Source: Zea mays
Lineage: Eukaryota; Streptophyta; Magnoliopsida; Poales; Poaceae
Direction of reading: 5' to 3'
Length of the DNA stretch: 64,000 bases
Assembly (NCBI RefSeq): GCF_902167145.1
Contig: NC_050104.1
Span: 7,834,001 to 7,898,000 of the forward strand
A program made the position numbers and the translations under genes. Below the pieces are notes generated by a model. The model saw only the letters and a list, made by a program, of their open reading frames with translations, was not told the origin of the DNA and ran no database searches. Positions 22,211 through 32,973 of the stretch are shown in pieces. Each line of letters opens with the position of its first letter. Position 1 is the first letter of the stretch.

Positions 22211-22929
22211 ATGACCCTGGGTACGTTCCATACATAACCGAGGCTCGGGCTACGCTCCCGAGGTACCCTATGACATTTCCGAGACCAGCGGGAACGATCT
22301 TGTAACGGAATCCCATCAGAGGGAGGCATCGAGCCCTCGGACCCCGTCGACAGGGGACCGGGTCCGGCAGATCACCCGCAGGTACTTTTGGGCGCGCCTT
22401 TGGGCCCCTAGCCGACCCCTAGCAAATGGGGCACGGGCGTCCACTCGGATTACCCGCCGGCAGCTCACTGGAGACACCATGTTCGGCGCCCTCCGAGGGC
22501 AACATGGCGCTCTCCCCCATCCTCCTTGCGGAAAGGCGACGCAGGGGCGTATCTAAAAAAGTCGAGTCTGTCCCTGACCGTCCTCTCGCCCTGTGCAGAG
22601 GCTCGGGGGCTGCTCTCGCAAACCCGGCTCCGGCCAAACCGTTGACAGCGTCAACATACCAGCCCGAGAACTTGGAACCCGACCATGCACCCGGGCTACG
22701 GCCAGCTCGCATGAGGGAACGACCAGACCAGTCGAAGCATTGCGCGAGGCATTAAGACCTCGGAGGAGTCAAACCACTCCTCCGAGGCCTCGGGGGCTAC
22801 ACCCGGCGGGTGCGCTCGCGCGCACCCACCGAAACAAAACGCAACCGAGAAAGGCTGGTCCCCTTGCAAAAAAAGTGCGACAAAATCCTCCAAGCGAGTG
22901 TTAACACTCCCTTCGAGGCTCGGGGCTAC
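22211..22929 (+). other. Untranslated region before the 3' LTR, with polypurine tract
   Basis: No gene. GC-rich CTCGG-type sequence. The last bases CGAGGCTCGGGGCTAC before 22930 serve as the plus-strand priming site in this lineage; the tract is not purely purine. Confidence 0.6.
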
Positions 22930-23130
22930 TGTTGGGGACCATAATTAGGGGTACCCTCAAGACTCCTAATTCTCAGCTGGTAACCCCCATCAGCACAAAG
23001 CTGCAAAGGCCTGATCAGTGCGACTAAGTCAGGGATCGGTCCATTCGAGGGACTCGATCACGCCTCGCCCGAGCCTAGCCTCGGGCAAGGGCAGCCGACC
23101 CCGGAGGATCTCCGTCTCGCCCGAGGTCCC
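22930..23130 (+). repeat. 3' LTR of the outer Tat element, first part
   Basis: TGTTGGGGACC start preserved. It matches the 5' LTR from 383 and is cut after GAGGTCCC by element C. GTCCC (23126-23130) is the TSD of C and recurs at 36528-36532, where the LTR resumes. Confidence 0.93.
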
Positions 23131-25300
23131 TGTAACACCCTGAATTTGGGGGTATAAAATTTCTTTGCTCATATTCACAAATTCAAGTGTTACTTCTCTT
23201 TTCACATCCTTCCCCAATCTTATCTTTCTCATTTCTATAGGAGAAGAGTGGTTATTTTGTTTGTAATTATAGTCTATTAGCTCAAACTCCAAGGGAGTAT
23301 GAATTGTTACATTTTGTTGAACCCTAGATTTCACTTTTGTTTGGTGCATAATTCTTAGAAAGTCTAATTTGAATTTGTTGCTTATTTGGATTTGAAGCAA
23401 ATAGAGAAAATAAAAAGAAAAGAGAAAACAAATTCCAGAATAAAAGGAAAAAGGAAAGAAGCCCGTTTCCCCCGCCCCCTCAGCCTTTCGGCCCAGCTAG
23501 GCCCATCCCGCGCGCGCGCTCTTCTCCCCCCTCCTCTCTCTGCCCCGGCGGGCCCGCCCGTCAGCGCGGCCGCCTTCTCCGCGCCCGCCCCCGCTTTCCC
23601 CTCTCTCTCTGCTCGCGGGCCCGGGCTGTCAGCCCCGTCGTCCCCGCGTAACCGCCGCCCGAGCTGCGCGCTGTCGCGGACTCCGCGCCCACGTTGCGCG
23701 TGGAGCTCGCAACCGCCCCGCCCCCGGCCACTTGAGCCCAGAACCCCACTCGCCCTCTCCCCCTCCCTCATTTGCGCACCTACCGACCCCTCTCTCTCCT
23801 CCCCCGCGCCGTGCACACGCCAGAGCGCCTCCGCCATTAAACCGCCGCCGCCCGAGCCCGTTTCCCCATCGCCGTTGGAGCTCCGCCGTGTCCTCTGCCA
23901 CGGTGAGCTTCGCCCCGACGTCCGCAACCCGGGACGCACTCCAATTTCCCCTCCCCCTCCCTATTTCCCTCTGCCCGCGCTCACCCGCCGTCCTCCGTGC
24001 AGCCACGGAGGTCCGCCACCGCCGACCCGGGCCGTCGTCGCGCCATTGCCGCCACCGAGGAGTCCCCGGAGCCCGCCTTGAGGTAAGGAACCTCCCCTGC
24101 CCTCTCCCTTCCTTTCTATTGCTCCCTGCTGCGCTTAATTCCTCGCCGGAGTTGATTAACGCCGCCGCCGAGCCGCTTTGTCGTGGACCGCCCCCCCTCC
24201 GGTGCCCCTGCCCCGACCCAGTCCCCACCGGACGATTCCCCGCGCCCTCCCCAATCTTCCCGGCCGCTCAGGTCGCCCCAGGGACCCGCCGAGCGCCCTC
24301 GCCCCTCGTCTCCGGCGAGTCCTCCGCCGCGGGGACAAGCGCCGCCGTCTCTGCTAGCCGTAGGAAAGGCCAAGGCCGGCCACCCGACCCCCCGCCGTTT
24401 ATCCCAGATCGGGCGGCCCTGATTCAATTAGCCCGGGCCCAATCCTGGCCGTCCGCCGGAGATCCAACGGCCCAGGGCCGCTTCCCTCACACCCCGCGCC
24501 CGCTCTGCTCGCTGGCCCCGCCTGTCAGCCCGCCCGCGCCCGCGCTGCCCGCCTGGCCCCGCCTGTCAGCCCGCCGCCTCGCGCTGCCCGCCTGGCCCCG
24601 CCTGTCAGCCGCTCAGGCCGCCGCGCGCTCGCGCGCCCGCCCGCGGATCTAATCCTTCGCGTTGATCTGAGATCCGACGGCTATTAGAGCCCGATACCCC
24701 TTCGCCCGCGCATCTTCTTAAAGAGACCCCTGGTTTTCTGAAATTTAACCCGCCGTCCCTGGATTCTCGCAGTTAGGTCCTCGGACCTTTTATTTAATTC
24801 AAAATAAGTATTTAGAGTATATTTTTAATCCCTAAACTTGTAAAATTCATAACGTTGTCATATGAACTCCAAATTAGGTGCTTCAAATTGCAAAATGCTC
24901 ACAATATTTTTGTCTATCTATTTAAACCATGTTTCCCTGTTGTTTCCATGTCCCAAATTAATAGTTGATCATTAGGATAGGATTAAGGTTATTGGAACCC
25001 TATTTGAGATAATTAGAAGATGGTAGACTTTAATAAAAGTTGGAGCACCTATGTTTATGGACTTAAACACCCAAGTTCAGGGACTTAAAACCATGCAATG
25101 ATTTAACCCCACCACTGACTTAAACCCGATTAGTGGATAATGAATCACTTTGTATAGTCCTCTACCCTAGACCTAGGGAACACCAGAGTGTCTATCCCTT
25201 TTCTATTATGAACTTGTGATCTCTCTGTTGCATATGTTTGGTATATTGCTTTTGTTTGTTATTTTCCCAAGTGCATAGTGTGAATGATTACTTTACGTAG

Positions 25301-25366
25301 ACAACGAGCAGTCTGTGTTTCCCGAGGAAGTTGCAGAGGAAGTCCCTGATCAGCAGTTTGGTGAAG
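25301..25366 (+). other. Putative 66-nt LTR leader exon with GC-type donor
   Basis: Flanked by TTTACGTAG and GCAAGTGT. Joined to the exon starting at 26336 the acidic frame reads FGEG then CPHCNHCSGEGEAVEGDF and ends at TAG 26419-26421. The solo LTR shows the same C-x2-C-N-x-C-S-G pattern with synonymous third-base changes at Cys and Asn codons. The copy in the 3' LTR is 35146-35211. The inferred first exon ends with TGA in this frame, so translation is uncertain. Confidence 0.45.
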
Positions 25367-26335
25367 GCAAGTGTCCTCTGTCCCATTATGTCCTATTCAT
25401 TTATAACTTACTACCCCGCATTACTTACTTGAAACCTAAGGATTGACTAGCTTTACACTTTACTTTATCCTTGATGACCTTATGGGCTGTTATGGTTAGC
25501 ACTCTGCTATTGCCTTAACTTAATCAATGAACATGATGTGACTATTTATGATACTGTTATCCTGATGATGTTGATGATCTGGTGATACTCTAGGGGGCTC
25601 AGGCTGTTTCCTGAGTACCTCTCCGTAAGGACCTGTTCGTTGAGAGACCACCCAGGATAACAGTGCAACCATGAGGGTGAAATGGGATGCCCTTAGCTAA
25701 TTAATTAGAGGAACTAGAGGTGTAGTTGCTTAGCCGTCGTGCCGTCAATGGGGTCCAGGCACAGTGCTTGCTCTGCCGAGGCTGAGTGCCGAGGTTCTTT
25801 CGTTTTGCTCTTTGTTAGTCACTCTCCTGCGGGGAGGGGTACTGTGTTTATCAAACTGGAGAAACCTAACGGGCAGCTATGATCTCTAGGGAATCTTTGT
25901 AAAAGCTACGTAGTGATGCCCTGCCGGACCACCTAGGTAGTGGTCAATGGGGATTAGCTCTCCCCGGGTAGAAAGGGAATCATAACTCATGGGTAAAGTG
26001 TGCAACCTCTACAGAGGGTAGTGAAACTGGTATATCAGCTGTGCTCACGGTTAAGAGCAGCCTTGGGATCCTCTTTGATTAGAGATACAAATGGTTCGAG
26101 ATACAAGGATTATGTTATGGTTTTGGTTCGACTATGATGATGTTGTTCCTCGATGAGGAAATGGTTTACGGGTTGGTTAATGCTAAAATCTGGCTTCTAC
26201 TAACAATAAATACCTGACCAACTAAAAGCAACTGCTTGAGCCTAACCCCACATAAAGCTAGTCCACTTCAGCCAAACGGGACATTTGCTGAGTACGTTGA
26301 TGTGTACTCATCCTTGCTTTACCACAAAACACCAG

Positions 26336-26421
26336 GTTGTCCGCATTGTAACCACTGCTCAGGAGAAGGTGAAGCCGTGGAAGGAGACTTCCAGGAGTTT
26401 CAAGACTACGACGAATTCTAG
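26336..26421 (+). other. Putative third LTR exon, short Cys-containing reading frame
   Basis: Begins after ACAAAACACCAG. The frame codes for CPHCNHCSG followed by an acidic tail and TAG. The equivalent in the solo LTR (45477-45553) codes for CLWCNLCSG plus a Glu run and TAG. Element B has a different short sequence here (AAEDFFSAMLD, TAA near 7300). Confidence 0.4.
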
Positions 26422-26686
26422 GTGTGGGTTGGCGGCAACCCCCAATTAGCTGCCTGTGAAGGCCTTATCTTTACTGCGTTTCGCTAGTACTTTGATTTAC
26501 CTGTTAAGACAATGACTATGTGGATGTCTATGACTCTGTGATGTAATAAGTTAATACTCTTTTACGTTATTATTCGAGCACTGTGCAATGATGTTCATTT
26601 ATGTAATCGCTGTGTACGTGAGTTCTGATCCTAGCACGTACATAGTTCGCATTCGGTTTGCCTTCCAAAACCGGGTGTGACATAAG

Positions 26687-26698
26687 TGGTATCAAAGC
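26687..26698 (+). other. Primer-binding site, tRNA-Met, of element C
   Basis: TGGTATCAAAGC, four bases after the LTR end; one base differs from element B (TGGTATCAGAGC). Confidence 0.88.
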
Positions 26699-26944
26699 CG
26701 TGCTGACTGTAGGACCGCTGACCTAGAGTAGCACTGGTCGTACTAAGGACTATTGACCTTCCCTCTCACCTTGACCTCTGATGTTACTTCAAAAGTCGGT
26801 CACCTCGACCAACCCTATGTTTTACTACATATATATATATACTATATTATACCTTGTTAAAATTTTTATCTTATTCTGTCTATGGTTTATTCACTTGTCA
26901 TATTAGTTCTGCTCTTACTCTTATGCTTACGGTGTCTTTTGTAG
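26699..26944 (+). other. Leader of element C
   Basis: No gene. Contains a short AT microsatellite (about 26828-26845) and ends in a pyrimidine-rich GGTGTCTTTTGTAG directly before ATG 26945, which again looks like a splice acceptor. Confidence 0.5.
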
Positions 26945-27964
26945 ATGGCTCGCCTTAGACACACTGCACGTAAGTCGGTGATTCCTTTCCTGCCGTCTCG
27001 ACTTGCGAAGCGTCCTCTGCGCCGCACCGTGTCCGGTCAGTCGAGTCACCTGGAGAGACTGCACCACCGCCTGCGTGAGGAGCAGGAACGCCGGCGCCAG
27101 CACAGAGAGCAGCAGGGCTCTTCCTCCCCACCTCAGCAAGAGGTGGAGTCCATGAGGCCCCGTTCCTCTGTTGCCCAGCTGGAGGCGCCCCCTGCACCAC
27201 CGCGGGACGCCCCGGCTGTTGGAGGAGCTACTGGAGGAGGTCCTGGAGGAGACCCCGACGACGACGACTCGGACCACAGCACGGAGTCTTCTGAGCCGCA
27301 GGAGGCGGAAGGATGGGTCGCCCGACCCATCACCCGTGACGCCGCCCACGACTGTCACTTCCACGACGCACTCGACACCTTGCTGCGCCAGGCTTTCGAC
27401 CGGCACACCTGGTCGATCGAGTATCGTTGTGTAGTCTACCAACACAGTCGCGGGAGGTACCCGGACCGCTGGGAGGCTACCTGCCTAGTTCGCCGTCCGG
27501 AGGATGATCTCCGGGGTGCGGAGGCCGTTTCGGAGCACTATTCCATCTCCGAGAGGGACACTGCAGAGGCGGCTATGCAGGATGCAGCACGACGTGCACT
27601 CTCTCAGTACTGTTCTTTGTTTGGTGGCGTGGCCGACGGTCTTAACCTTCGGTACTACCCCCGCCGTCCTACTGGCAGCACCGAGAGTGTGGTTGTCTCA
27701 CCTGTTGGTGAGGGTAACCCTAGGTTGAGCAGCACAGTCAACCTAGTCGCAGTGCTTAACACTGAGCTGGATCACTCTCTGGACAAGCTAAGCAGGGCTC
27801 GAACGGAGATTGCGGAGTTGCATGCTGAGCTGGCAGAACGCCACCACCAGGAGGGTGGTTCTCCCGCTCCTGTTGGGACTCAGCACCCATACCGCTCGCC
27901 GCCACGTGGTCACCACACTTATGGTTCCCCTGCCTGTAAGACCAGGATAGATCTGGATCCTTAG
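26945..27964 (+). CDS. Extra ORF upstream of gag in element C, homologue of 7650-8483
   Basis: 339 codons from an ATG directly after TTTTGTAG. The N-terminus is basic (HRLREEQERRRQHREQQG), followed by a Pro/Gly/Asp linker. Residues about 130-230 form a compact region: TWSIEYRCVVYQHSRG, W-EATCLV, the helix TAEAAMQDAARRALSQYC, then LNLRYYPRR. This order resembles a dsRNA-binding fold and matches the equivalent ORF of element B. It ends with a coiled coil (VLNTELDHSLDKLSRARTE). No enzyme motif is present. The low identity between B and C with the same layout suggests an old, functional accessory gene. The nature of the fold is inference. Confidence 0.7.
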   Translation: MARLRHTARKSVIPFLPSRLAKRPLRRTVSGQSSHLERLHHRLREEQERRRQHREQQGSSSPPQQEVESMRPRSSVAQLEAPPAPPRDAPAVGGATGGGPGGDPDDDDSDHSTESSEPQEAEGWVARPITRDAAHDCHFHDALDTLLRQAFDRHTWSIEYRCVVYQHSRGRYPDRWEATCLVRRPEDDLRGAEAVSEHYSISERDTAEAAMQDAARRALSQYCSLFGGVADGLNLRYYPRRPTGSTESVVVSPVGEGNPRLSSTVNLVAVLNTELDHSLDKLSRARTEIAELHAELAERHHQEGGSPAPVGTQHPYRSPPRGHHTYGSPACKTRIDLDP

Positions 27965-28366
27965 ATCGTTAGCGTCGGAGTTTGTAATAATTCTTAAGTC
28001 AGATGTCCCAGTCTTAGGTAGTCAGTTTAGTTTGCTTATCAGTTGCTTCCATTTAGTTTAGTTTGCTTATCAGTTGCTTTCATGCTTGTTATGATGAACT
28101 TGTGCTGGATTTGAATCTTTGTAATGACTGTAGCCAACATGTGGGTTTCCCCTGCAGTTTGGCTTAGCTAGTAATGTTAATGAAGACAGTTGTTTAGTTG
28201 GGAAACCATTTACTTCTGCTTTCCTTCTTATCTGAGAAGCTGTGTTGAATCATAATGAGGATCAGTGAAGCTCTTTATTCACTCAGTGTCATGAAGAATT
28301 CTGTACTCCCTTTTCTTATGCTGAAGGATTGTAAGATCAATGCTGATGTATGAATGTCTTCCACAG
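27965..28366 (+). other. Spacer between the extra ORF and gag of element C
   Basis: 402 bp with no gene. A near-direct repeat GTTTAGTTTGCTTATCAGTTGCTT occurs twice (28026-28079). It ends GAATGTCTTCCACAG before ATG 28367, an acceptor-like site matching that before gag in element B. Confidence 0.6.
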
Positions 28367-31300
28367 ATGTCTGACAACAGGCGCCGATGCAACCGGCGTG
28401 CTCAGCAAGAGCAGCATGACCAGCAGGAGGAACATCAGAGGCAGCCTCCCCCACCACCCCCGATGTCAGTGGAGCAGATGTTCTTGATGCAGACTCAGGC
28501 AGTGCAGGCCATTGGGCAGACTCTGGCAGCCATGCAGCAGGCTCAACAGCAACCCCAACCCCAATTGCAAGTGCAGATGCCCCAGATGCCACGGGATAAG
28601 CGTGGCGAGTTCATGAGAGGGCACCCTCCTACCTTCGCCCATTCTGCTGACCCCATGGATGCAGAAGACTGGCTGCGCGCAGTGGAAAGGGAACTGCGCA
28701 CCGCCCAATGTGACGACAGGGAGAAGGTTCTGTATGGTCCCCGTCAGCTAAGGGGAGCAGCCCAGTCCTGGTGGGAGTCCTACCTCGCCACACATGCTGA
28801 CCCCGAAGCTATCACCTGGGAAGAATTCAGCGAGAGTTTCCGCAGGTACCATGTGCCAGAGGGACTGATGATCGTGAAGGAGGAGTTTCTGGCTCTGAAG
28901 CAGGGACCCATGTCTGTTAGTGAATACAGAGACAAGTTTCTGCAGCTGTCTCGTTATGCACCTGAGGATGTCAACACTGATGCTAAAAGGCAGTACAGGT
29001 TCATGAGGGGTTTGGTGGATCCCCTGCATTACCAGCTGATGAATCACACCTTCCCCACCTTCCAGCACCTGATCGATAGGGCAGTTATGACTGAGAAGAA
29101 GCGTAAGGATATGGAAGATCGAAAGCGCAAGATGAGTGGACCCCAGTCCGGAGGCATCAGCCGTCCACGTTTCTCAGGCAGTTCATCTCAGCAAGGCAGG
29201 CCTAGCCACCCACAGGGATATCAGAATCAGAATCAGCGTCCGCATCAGCAGCAGTTTCAGAGGCAGTACCCACAACAGCAGCAGCAGTATCGTCAGCACA
29301 GCCAGCAGGGAAGTAATCAGTATCAGAAGCAAAACAACCAGGCACCTCGCCTTCCTGCCCCCGCAACAAATCAGAGCAACCAAGCAGCCCCAGCACAAGG
29401 AGGAGGCAGAGGATGTTTCCACTGTGGAGATCAAGGCCACTGGGCGATGCAGTGCCCAAAGAAGTTGGCGCAGCAGCAGACCAACCCCAATGCTCCAACA
29501 AGGCAAGGTGTACTGCAGCCGGCAGCAGGCAATCGTAGCCAAGCGTACAACCGTGGGAAGGTGAACCACTTGGAGGCCGAAGCGATCCAGGATGCACCAG
29601 ATGTGGCAGTAGGTATGTTCTCAGTCGAATCTCATCCCACGAAAGTGCTATTTGATACTGGTGCAACTCATTCATTTGTCACTGCAATATGGGTAGAAAT
29701 GCATAACATCTCAGTAGAGGCAATGATGCCGCCCATGAGGATTAATTCGGTTGGTGGTAAAGTGCAAGCAGATAGAATATGCTCAAATATAAGGGTGGAA
29801 ATAAGGGGGATAGGGTTCCCTAGTGACCTAATAGTAATAGACACCCTTGGGGTAGATGTCATCCTAGGGATGAATTGGTTAATGAAGTATGAAGCGAATG
29901 TTAGCTGTGACAAGAGGACCGTAACATTGAAGTCCCCATCCGGAGAGGAGGTAGTGGCTGAGCTAAGGATGCCTAAATCAGCGGAGGGAGATTGTCACCA
30001 GATTTCAGTTGATAGTAAGGAGGCCAAACCGCTTGAGGCTATCAAGGTTGTGTCAGACTTTCCGGATGTGTTTCCCGAGGAGCTAACGGGCATGCCACCC
30101 GAGAGAAAAGTCGAATTTGCCATAGAGCTTATCCCTGGTACCGCCCCCATTTCCAAAAGAGCCTATCGAGTGTCGGGACCAGAATTGGTGGAACTCAAGA
30201 AGCAGATTGACGAGCTGTTAGAAAAGGGTTACATCAGACCAAGCACCTCGCCTTGGGCCGCTCCAGTATTGTTTGTAGAGAAGAAAGATGGTACCAAAAG
30301 GATGTGCATAGATTACAGAGCCTTGAATGAAGTCACTATTAAGAACAAGTACCCTCTGCCAAGAATAGAAGATCTGTTTGACCAACTCAGAGGTGCCAGC
30401 GTATTCTCGAAGATAGATCTGAGGTCAGGCTACCATCAACTCAGAATCCGACCCTCGGACATACCGAAGACAGCATTCATCACCAAGTATGGGTTATATG
30501 AGTATACAGTTATGTCCTTTGGTTTGACAAATGCGCCAGCCTTCTTTATGTATCTGATGAACAGTGTGTTCATGGACTATCTAGACAAGTTTGTGGTAGT
30601 GTTCATTGATGATATTCTCATATACTCTCAAAGTGAGGAAGATCATGTGGAGCATTTGAAGATGGTATTGCAAAGACTTCGAGAGCACCAGTTGTATGCC
30701 AAGCTGAGTAAATGCGAGTTCTGGATTCATGAAGTCCTGTTTCTGGGTCACATCATAAATCAAGATGGGTTAGCAGTGGATCCAAAGAAAGTAGCAGATA
30801 TCCTGAACTGGAAAGCACCGAAGGATGTTCGTGGGATCAAGAGCTTCATTGGAATGGCTGGGTATTATAGGCGTTTCATTGAAGGCTTCTCAAAGATTGC
30901 TAGACCAATGACAGCGTTACTAGCGAAGGAAGTTGAGTTTAAGTGGACCCAAAAGTGTCAGGAAGCATTTGAAGAACTGAAAAATAGATTGACTACAGCT
31001 CCTGTGCTAGTCCTGCCTGATGTTCACAAGTCATTCTCAGTGTGTTGCGACGCTTCTTACACCAGATTGGGATGTGTGCTAATGCAAGAAGGAAGAGTTG
31101 TAGCATACTCATCTCGACAGCTGAAGATCCATGAGAAAAATTATCCCACACATGACCTGGAGTTGGCAGCAGTGGTTCATGCTTTAAAGACCTGGAGACA
31201 TTACCTCTATGGGCAGAAGTGTGACATCTACACAGATCATAAAAGTCTGAAGTACATATTCACCCAGTCAGAGTTAAACATGAGGCAGCGAAGATGGTTG

Positions 31301-32938
31301 GAATTGATCAAGGACTATGAGTTGGAGATACATTACCATCCAGGCAAAGCCAATGTTGTTGCGGATGCTCTAAGCAGGAAGAGTCAAGTCAATATGTTGG
31401 CCACGTACCCAATGCCGTATGAGTTAGCCAAGGAGTTCGACAGGCTGAGCCTCGGTTTCCTGAACAGTACGCAAGGAGTAACAGTGGAATTAGAGCCCAC
31501 CCTAGAGCGGGAGATCAAAGAAGGGCAGAAGGATGATGAAAACATCAACAAGATCCGGCAGCTGATCTTAGAAGGAAGAGGCAAAGACTTTCGAGAGGAC
31601 GAAGAGGGAGTAATATGGTTCAAGGACCGATTGTGTGTCCCCGACCTCAAACCTATTCGGGAGCTGATCCTAAAGGAAGCTCATGAGACAGCCTACTCCA
31701 TACACCCTGGGAGTGAAAAGATGTATCAGGATTTAAAAAGGAGGTTTTGGTGGTATGGCATGAAAAGAGAGATCGCAGAATATGTCGCCATCTGTGATAG
31801 CTGTCAGAGGACCAAAGCAGAGCATCAGAGGCCTGCCGGATTGTTGCAGCCATTGCGGATCCCTCAGTGGAAGTGGGATGAGATCGGGATGGATTTTATA
31901 GTTGGCCTACCTCGTACCCGGGCCGGTTATGATTCCATCTGGGTGGTTGTGGACCGCTTAACAAAGGTGGCCCATTTCATACCCGTGAAGACAACATACA
32001 CCGGAGCAACGCTAGCTGAGTTATACATGTCACGGATAGTCTGCCTTCATGGTGTGCCGAAGAAGATAGTGTCAGATCGAGAAACGCAGTTCACCTCTCA
32101 TTTTTGGCAGCAGCTACAAGAAGCTTTGGGCACACATTTGAACTTCAGCTCGGCTTATCACCCACAGACAGACGGTCAGACTGAAAGAACTAATCAGATC
32201 CTAGAAGATATGTTGAGAGCCTGTGCGTTGCAAGACAAGTCAGGATGGGACAAAAGGTTACCTTATGCAGAATTCTCCTACAACAATAGTTACCAGGCTA
32301 GCTTGAAGATGTCACCGTTTCAGGCACTCTATGGACGGAGTTGTAGGACTCCGCTACATTGGGACCAGCCTGGAGAAAGACAGGTGTTTGGCCCCGACAT
32401 TTTGCTTGAAGCCGAAGAGAATATCAAAATGGTTCGGGAGAATCTGAAGATAGCACAATCAAGGCAGCGAAGCTATGCGGACAGAAGGAGAAGAGAACTG
32501 AGTTTTGAAGTGGGAGATTACGTCTATCTAAAGGTGTCACCTATCAGGGGAGTCAGAAGGTTCAGAGTTAAAGGAAAGTTAGCACCCCGGTACGTCGGAC
32601 CATATCAGATTCAAGCAAAGCGTGGGGAGGTGGCCTACCAGCTCAACCTACCAGAGAGCTTGTCAGCAGTGCATAATGTGTTCCACGTGTCGCAATTGAA
32701 GAAGTGTCTGCGAGTACCAGAAGAACAGTTGCCAGTGGAGGGTTTGGAGGTCCAGGAGGATCTGACATACATAGAGAAGCCAACGCAGATTCTGGAGTTT
32801 GCAGACAGAGTCACCCGGAGGAACACCATCAGAATGTGCAAAGTCAGATGGGGTCACCACTCGGAGGAAGAAGCAACCTGGGAACGAGAAGATGATCTGA
32901 AGGCCAAATACCCTGAACTCTTTGCTGACCAACCTTGA
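28367..32938 (+). CDS. gag-pol of element C (gag, protease, RT, RNase H, integrase, chromodomain)
   Basis: Start chosen at ATG 28367 ([11 protein letters not shown]) because it follows an acceptor-like CCACAG; an in-frame ATG at 28340 would add nine residues. The frame is open to TGA 32936-32938. Order: Gln-rich N-terminus, gag domain ([20 protein letters not shown]), Gln-rich stretch, zinc knuckle [14 protein letters not shown] near 29414, protease [11 protein letters not shown] near 29650, [13 protein letters not shown] with [11 protein letters not shown] at 30602, RNase [14 protein letters not shown], integrase zinc region ([10 protein letters not shown] to CDSCQRTK), core with MDFIVGLP and [23 protein letters not shown]-terminal chromodomain-like EEATWE. 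Most relatives have SDRGTQF and a Gly where DASYTR has Arg, so integrase and RNase H may be impaired although the frame is intact. Confidence 0.95.
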   Translation: MSDNRRRCNRRAQQEQHDQQEEHQRQPPPPPPMSVEQMFLMQTQAVQAIGQTLAAMQQAQQQPQPQLQVQMPQMPRDKRGEFMRGHPPTFAHSADPMDAEDWLRAVERELRTAQCDDREKVLYGPRQLRGAAQSWWESYLATHADPEAITWEEFSESFRRYHVPEGLMIVKEEFLALKQGPMSVSEYRDKFLQLSRYAPEDVNTDAKRQYRFMRGLVDPLHYQLMNHTFPTFQHLIDRAVMTEKKRKDMEDRKRKMSGPQSGGISRPRFSGSSSQQGRPSHPQGYQNQNQRPHQQQFQRQYPQQQQQYRQHSQQGSNQYQKQNNQAPRLPAPATNQSNQAAPAQGGGRGCFHCGDQGHWAMQCPKKLAQQQTNPNAPTRQGVLQPAAGNRSQAYNRGKVNHLEAEAIQDAPDVAVGMFSVESHPTKVLFDTGATHSFVTAIWVEMHNISVEAMMPPMRINSVGGKVQADRICSNIRVEIRGIGFPSDLIVIDTLGVDVILGMNWLMKYEANVSCDKRTVTLKSPSGEEVVAELRMPKSAEGDCHQISVDSKEAKPLEAIKVVSDFPDVFPEELTGMPPERKVEFAIELIPGTAPISKRAYRVSGPELVELKKQIDELLEKGYIRPSTSPWAAPVLFVEKKDGTKRMCIDYRALNEVTIKNKYPLPRIEDLFDQLRGASVFSKIDLRSGYHQLRIRPSDIPKTAFITKYGLYEYTVMSFGLTNAPAFFMYLMNSVFMDYLDKFVVVFIDDILIYSQSEEDHVEHLKMVLQRLREHQLYAKLSKCEFWIHEVLFLGHIINQDGLAVDPKKVADILNWKAPKDVRGIKSFIGMAGYYRRFIEGFSKIARPMTALLAKEVEFKWTQKCQEAFEELKNRLTTAPVLVLPDVHKSFSVCCDASYTRLGCVLMQEGRVVAYSSRQLKIHEKNYPTHDLELAAVVHALKTWRHYLYGQKCDIYTDHKSLKYIFTQSELNMRQRRWLELIKDYELEIHYHPGKANVVADALSRKSQVNMLATYPMPYELAKEFDRLSLGFLNSTQGVTVELEPTLEREIKEGQKDDENINKIRQLILEGRGKDFREDEEGVIWFKDRLCVPDLKPIRELILKEAHETAYSIHPGSEKMYQDLKRRFWWYGMKREIAEYVAICDSCQRTKAEHQRPAGLLQPLRIPQWKWDEIGMDFIVGLPRTRAGYDSIWVVVDRLTKVAHFIPVKTTYTGATLAELYMSRIVCLHGVPKKIVSDRETQFTSHFWQQLQEALGTHLNFSSAYHPQTDGQTERTNQILEDMLRACALQDKSGWDKRLPYAEFSYNNSYQASLKMSPFQALYGRSCRTPLHWDQPGERQVFGPDILLEAEENIKMVRENLKIAQSRQRSYADRRRRELSFEVGDYVYLKVSPIRGVRRFRVKGKLAPRYVGPYQIQAKRGEVAYQLNLPESLSAVHNVFHVSQLKKCLRVPEEQLPVEGLEVQEDLTYIEKPTQILEFADRVTRRNTIRMCKVRWGHHSEEEATWEREDDLKAKYPELFADQP

Positions 32939-32955
32939 ATCTCGGGGCGAGATTC
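32937..32955 (+). other. Perfect hairpin at the gag-pol stop, before the polypurine tract
   Basis: GAATCTCG-GGG-CGAGATTC, a perfect 8-bp stem with a 3-base loop, overlapping the stop codon. A near-identical structure is in element B. Confidence 0.7.
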
Positions 32956-32959
32956 TTTT

Positions 32960-32973
32960 AAGGGGGATAGGTT
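32960..32973 (+). other. Polypurine tract of element C
   Basis: AAGGGGGATAGGTT directly before the 3' LTR. Confidence 0.8.

Larger units (their letters stand above)
23131..26682 (+). repeat. 5' LTR of element C
   Basis: 3552 bp, TGTAACACCCTG to CCGGGTGTGACA. The first 1.5 kb is GC-rich and gives long proline/arginine ORFs on both strands that I do not regard as genes. Splice-like signals: donor GAG|GTAAGG (24082/24083), acceptor TTTACGTAG (25300), GC donor GAAG|GCAAGT (25366/25367), acceptor AACACCAG (26335). No clear TATA box was found. Confidence 0.95.

Noticed and set aside
23386..24652. Long Pro/Arg/Ser-rich ORFs on both strands in the LTRs of element C (also 33220-34497)
   Set aside because: They overlap in several frames and strands, start partly at non-ATG codons, and simply reflect GC-rich LTR sequence. 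No domain seen.
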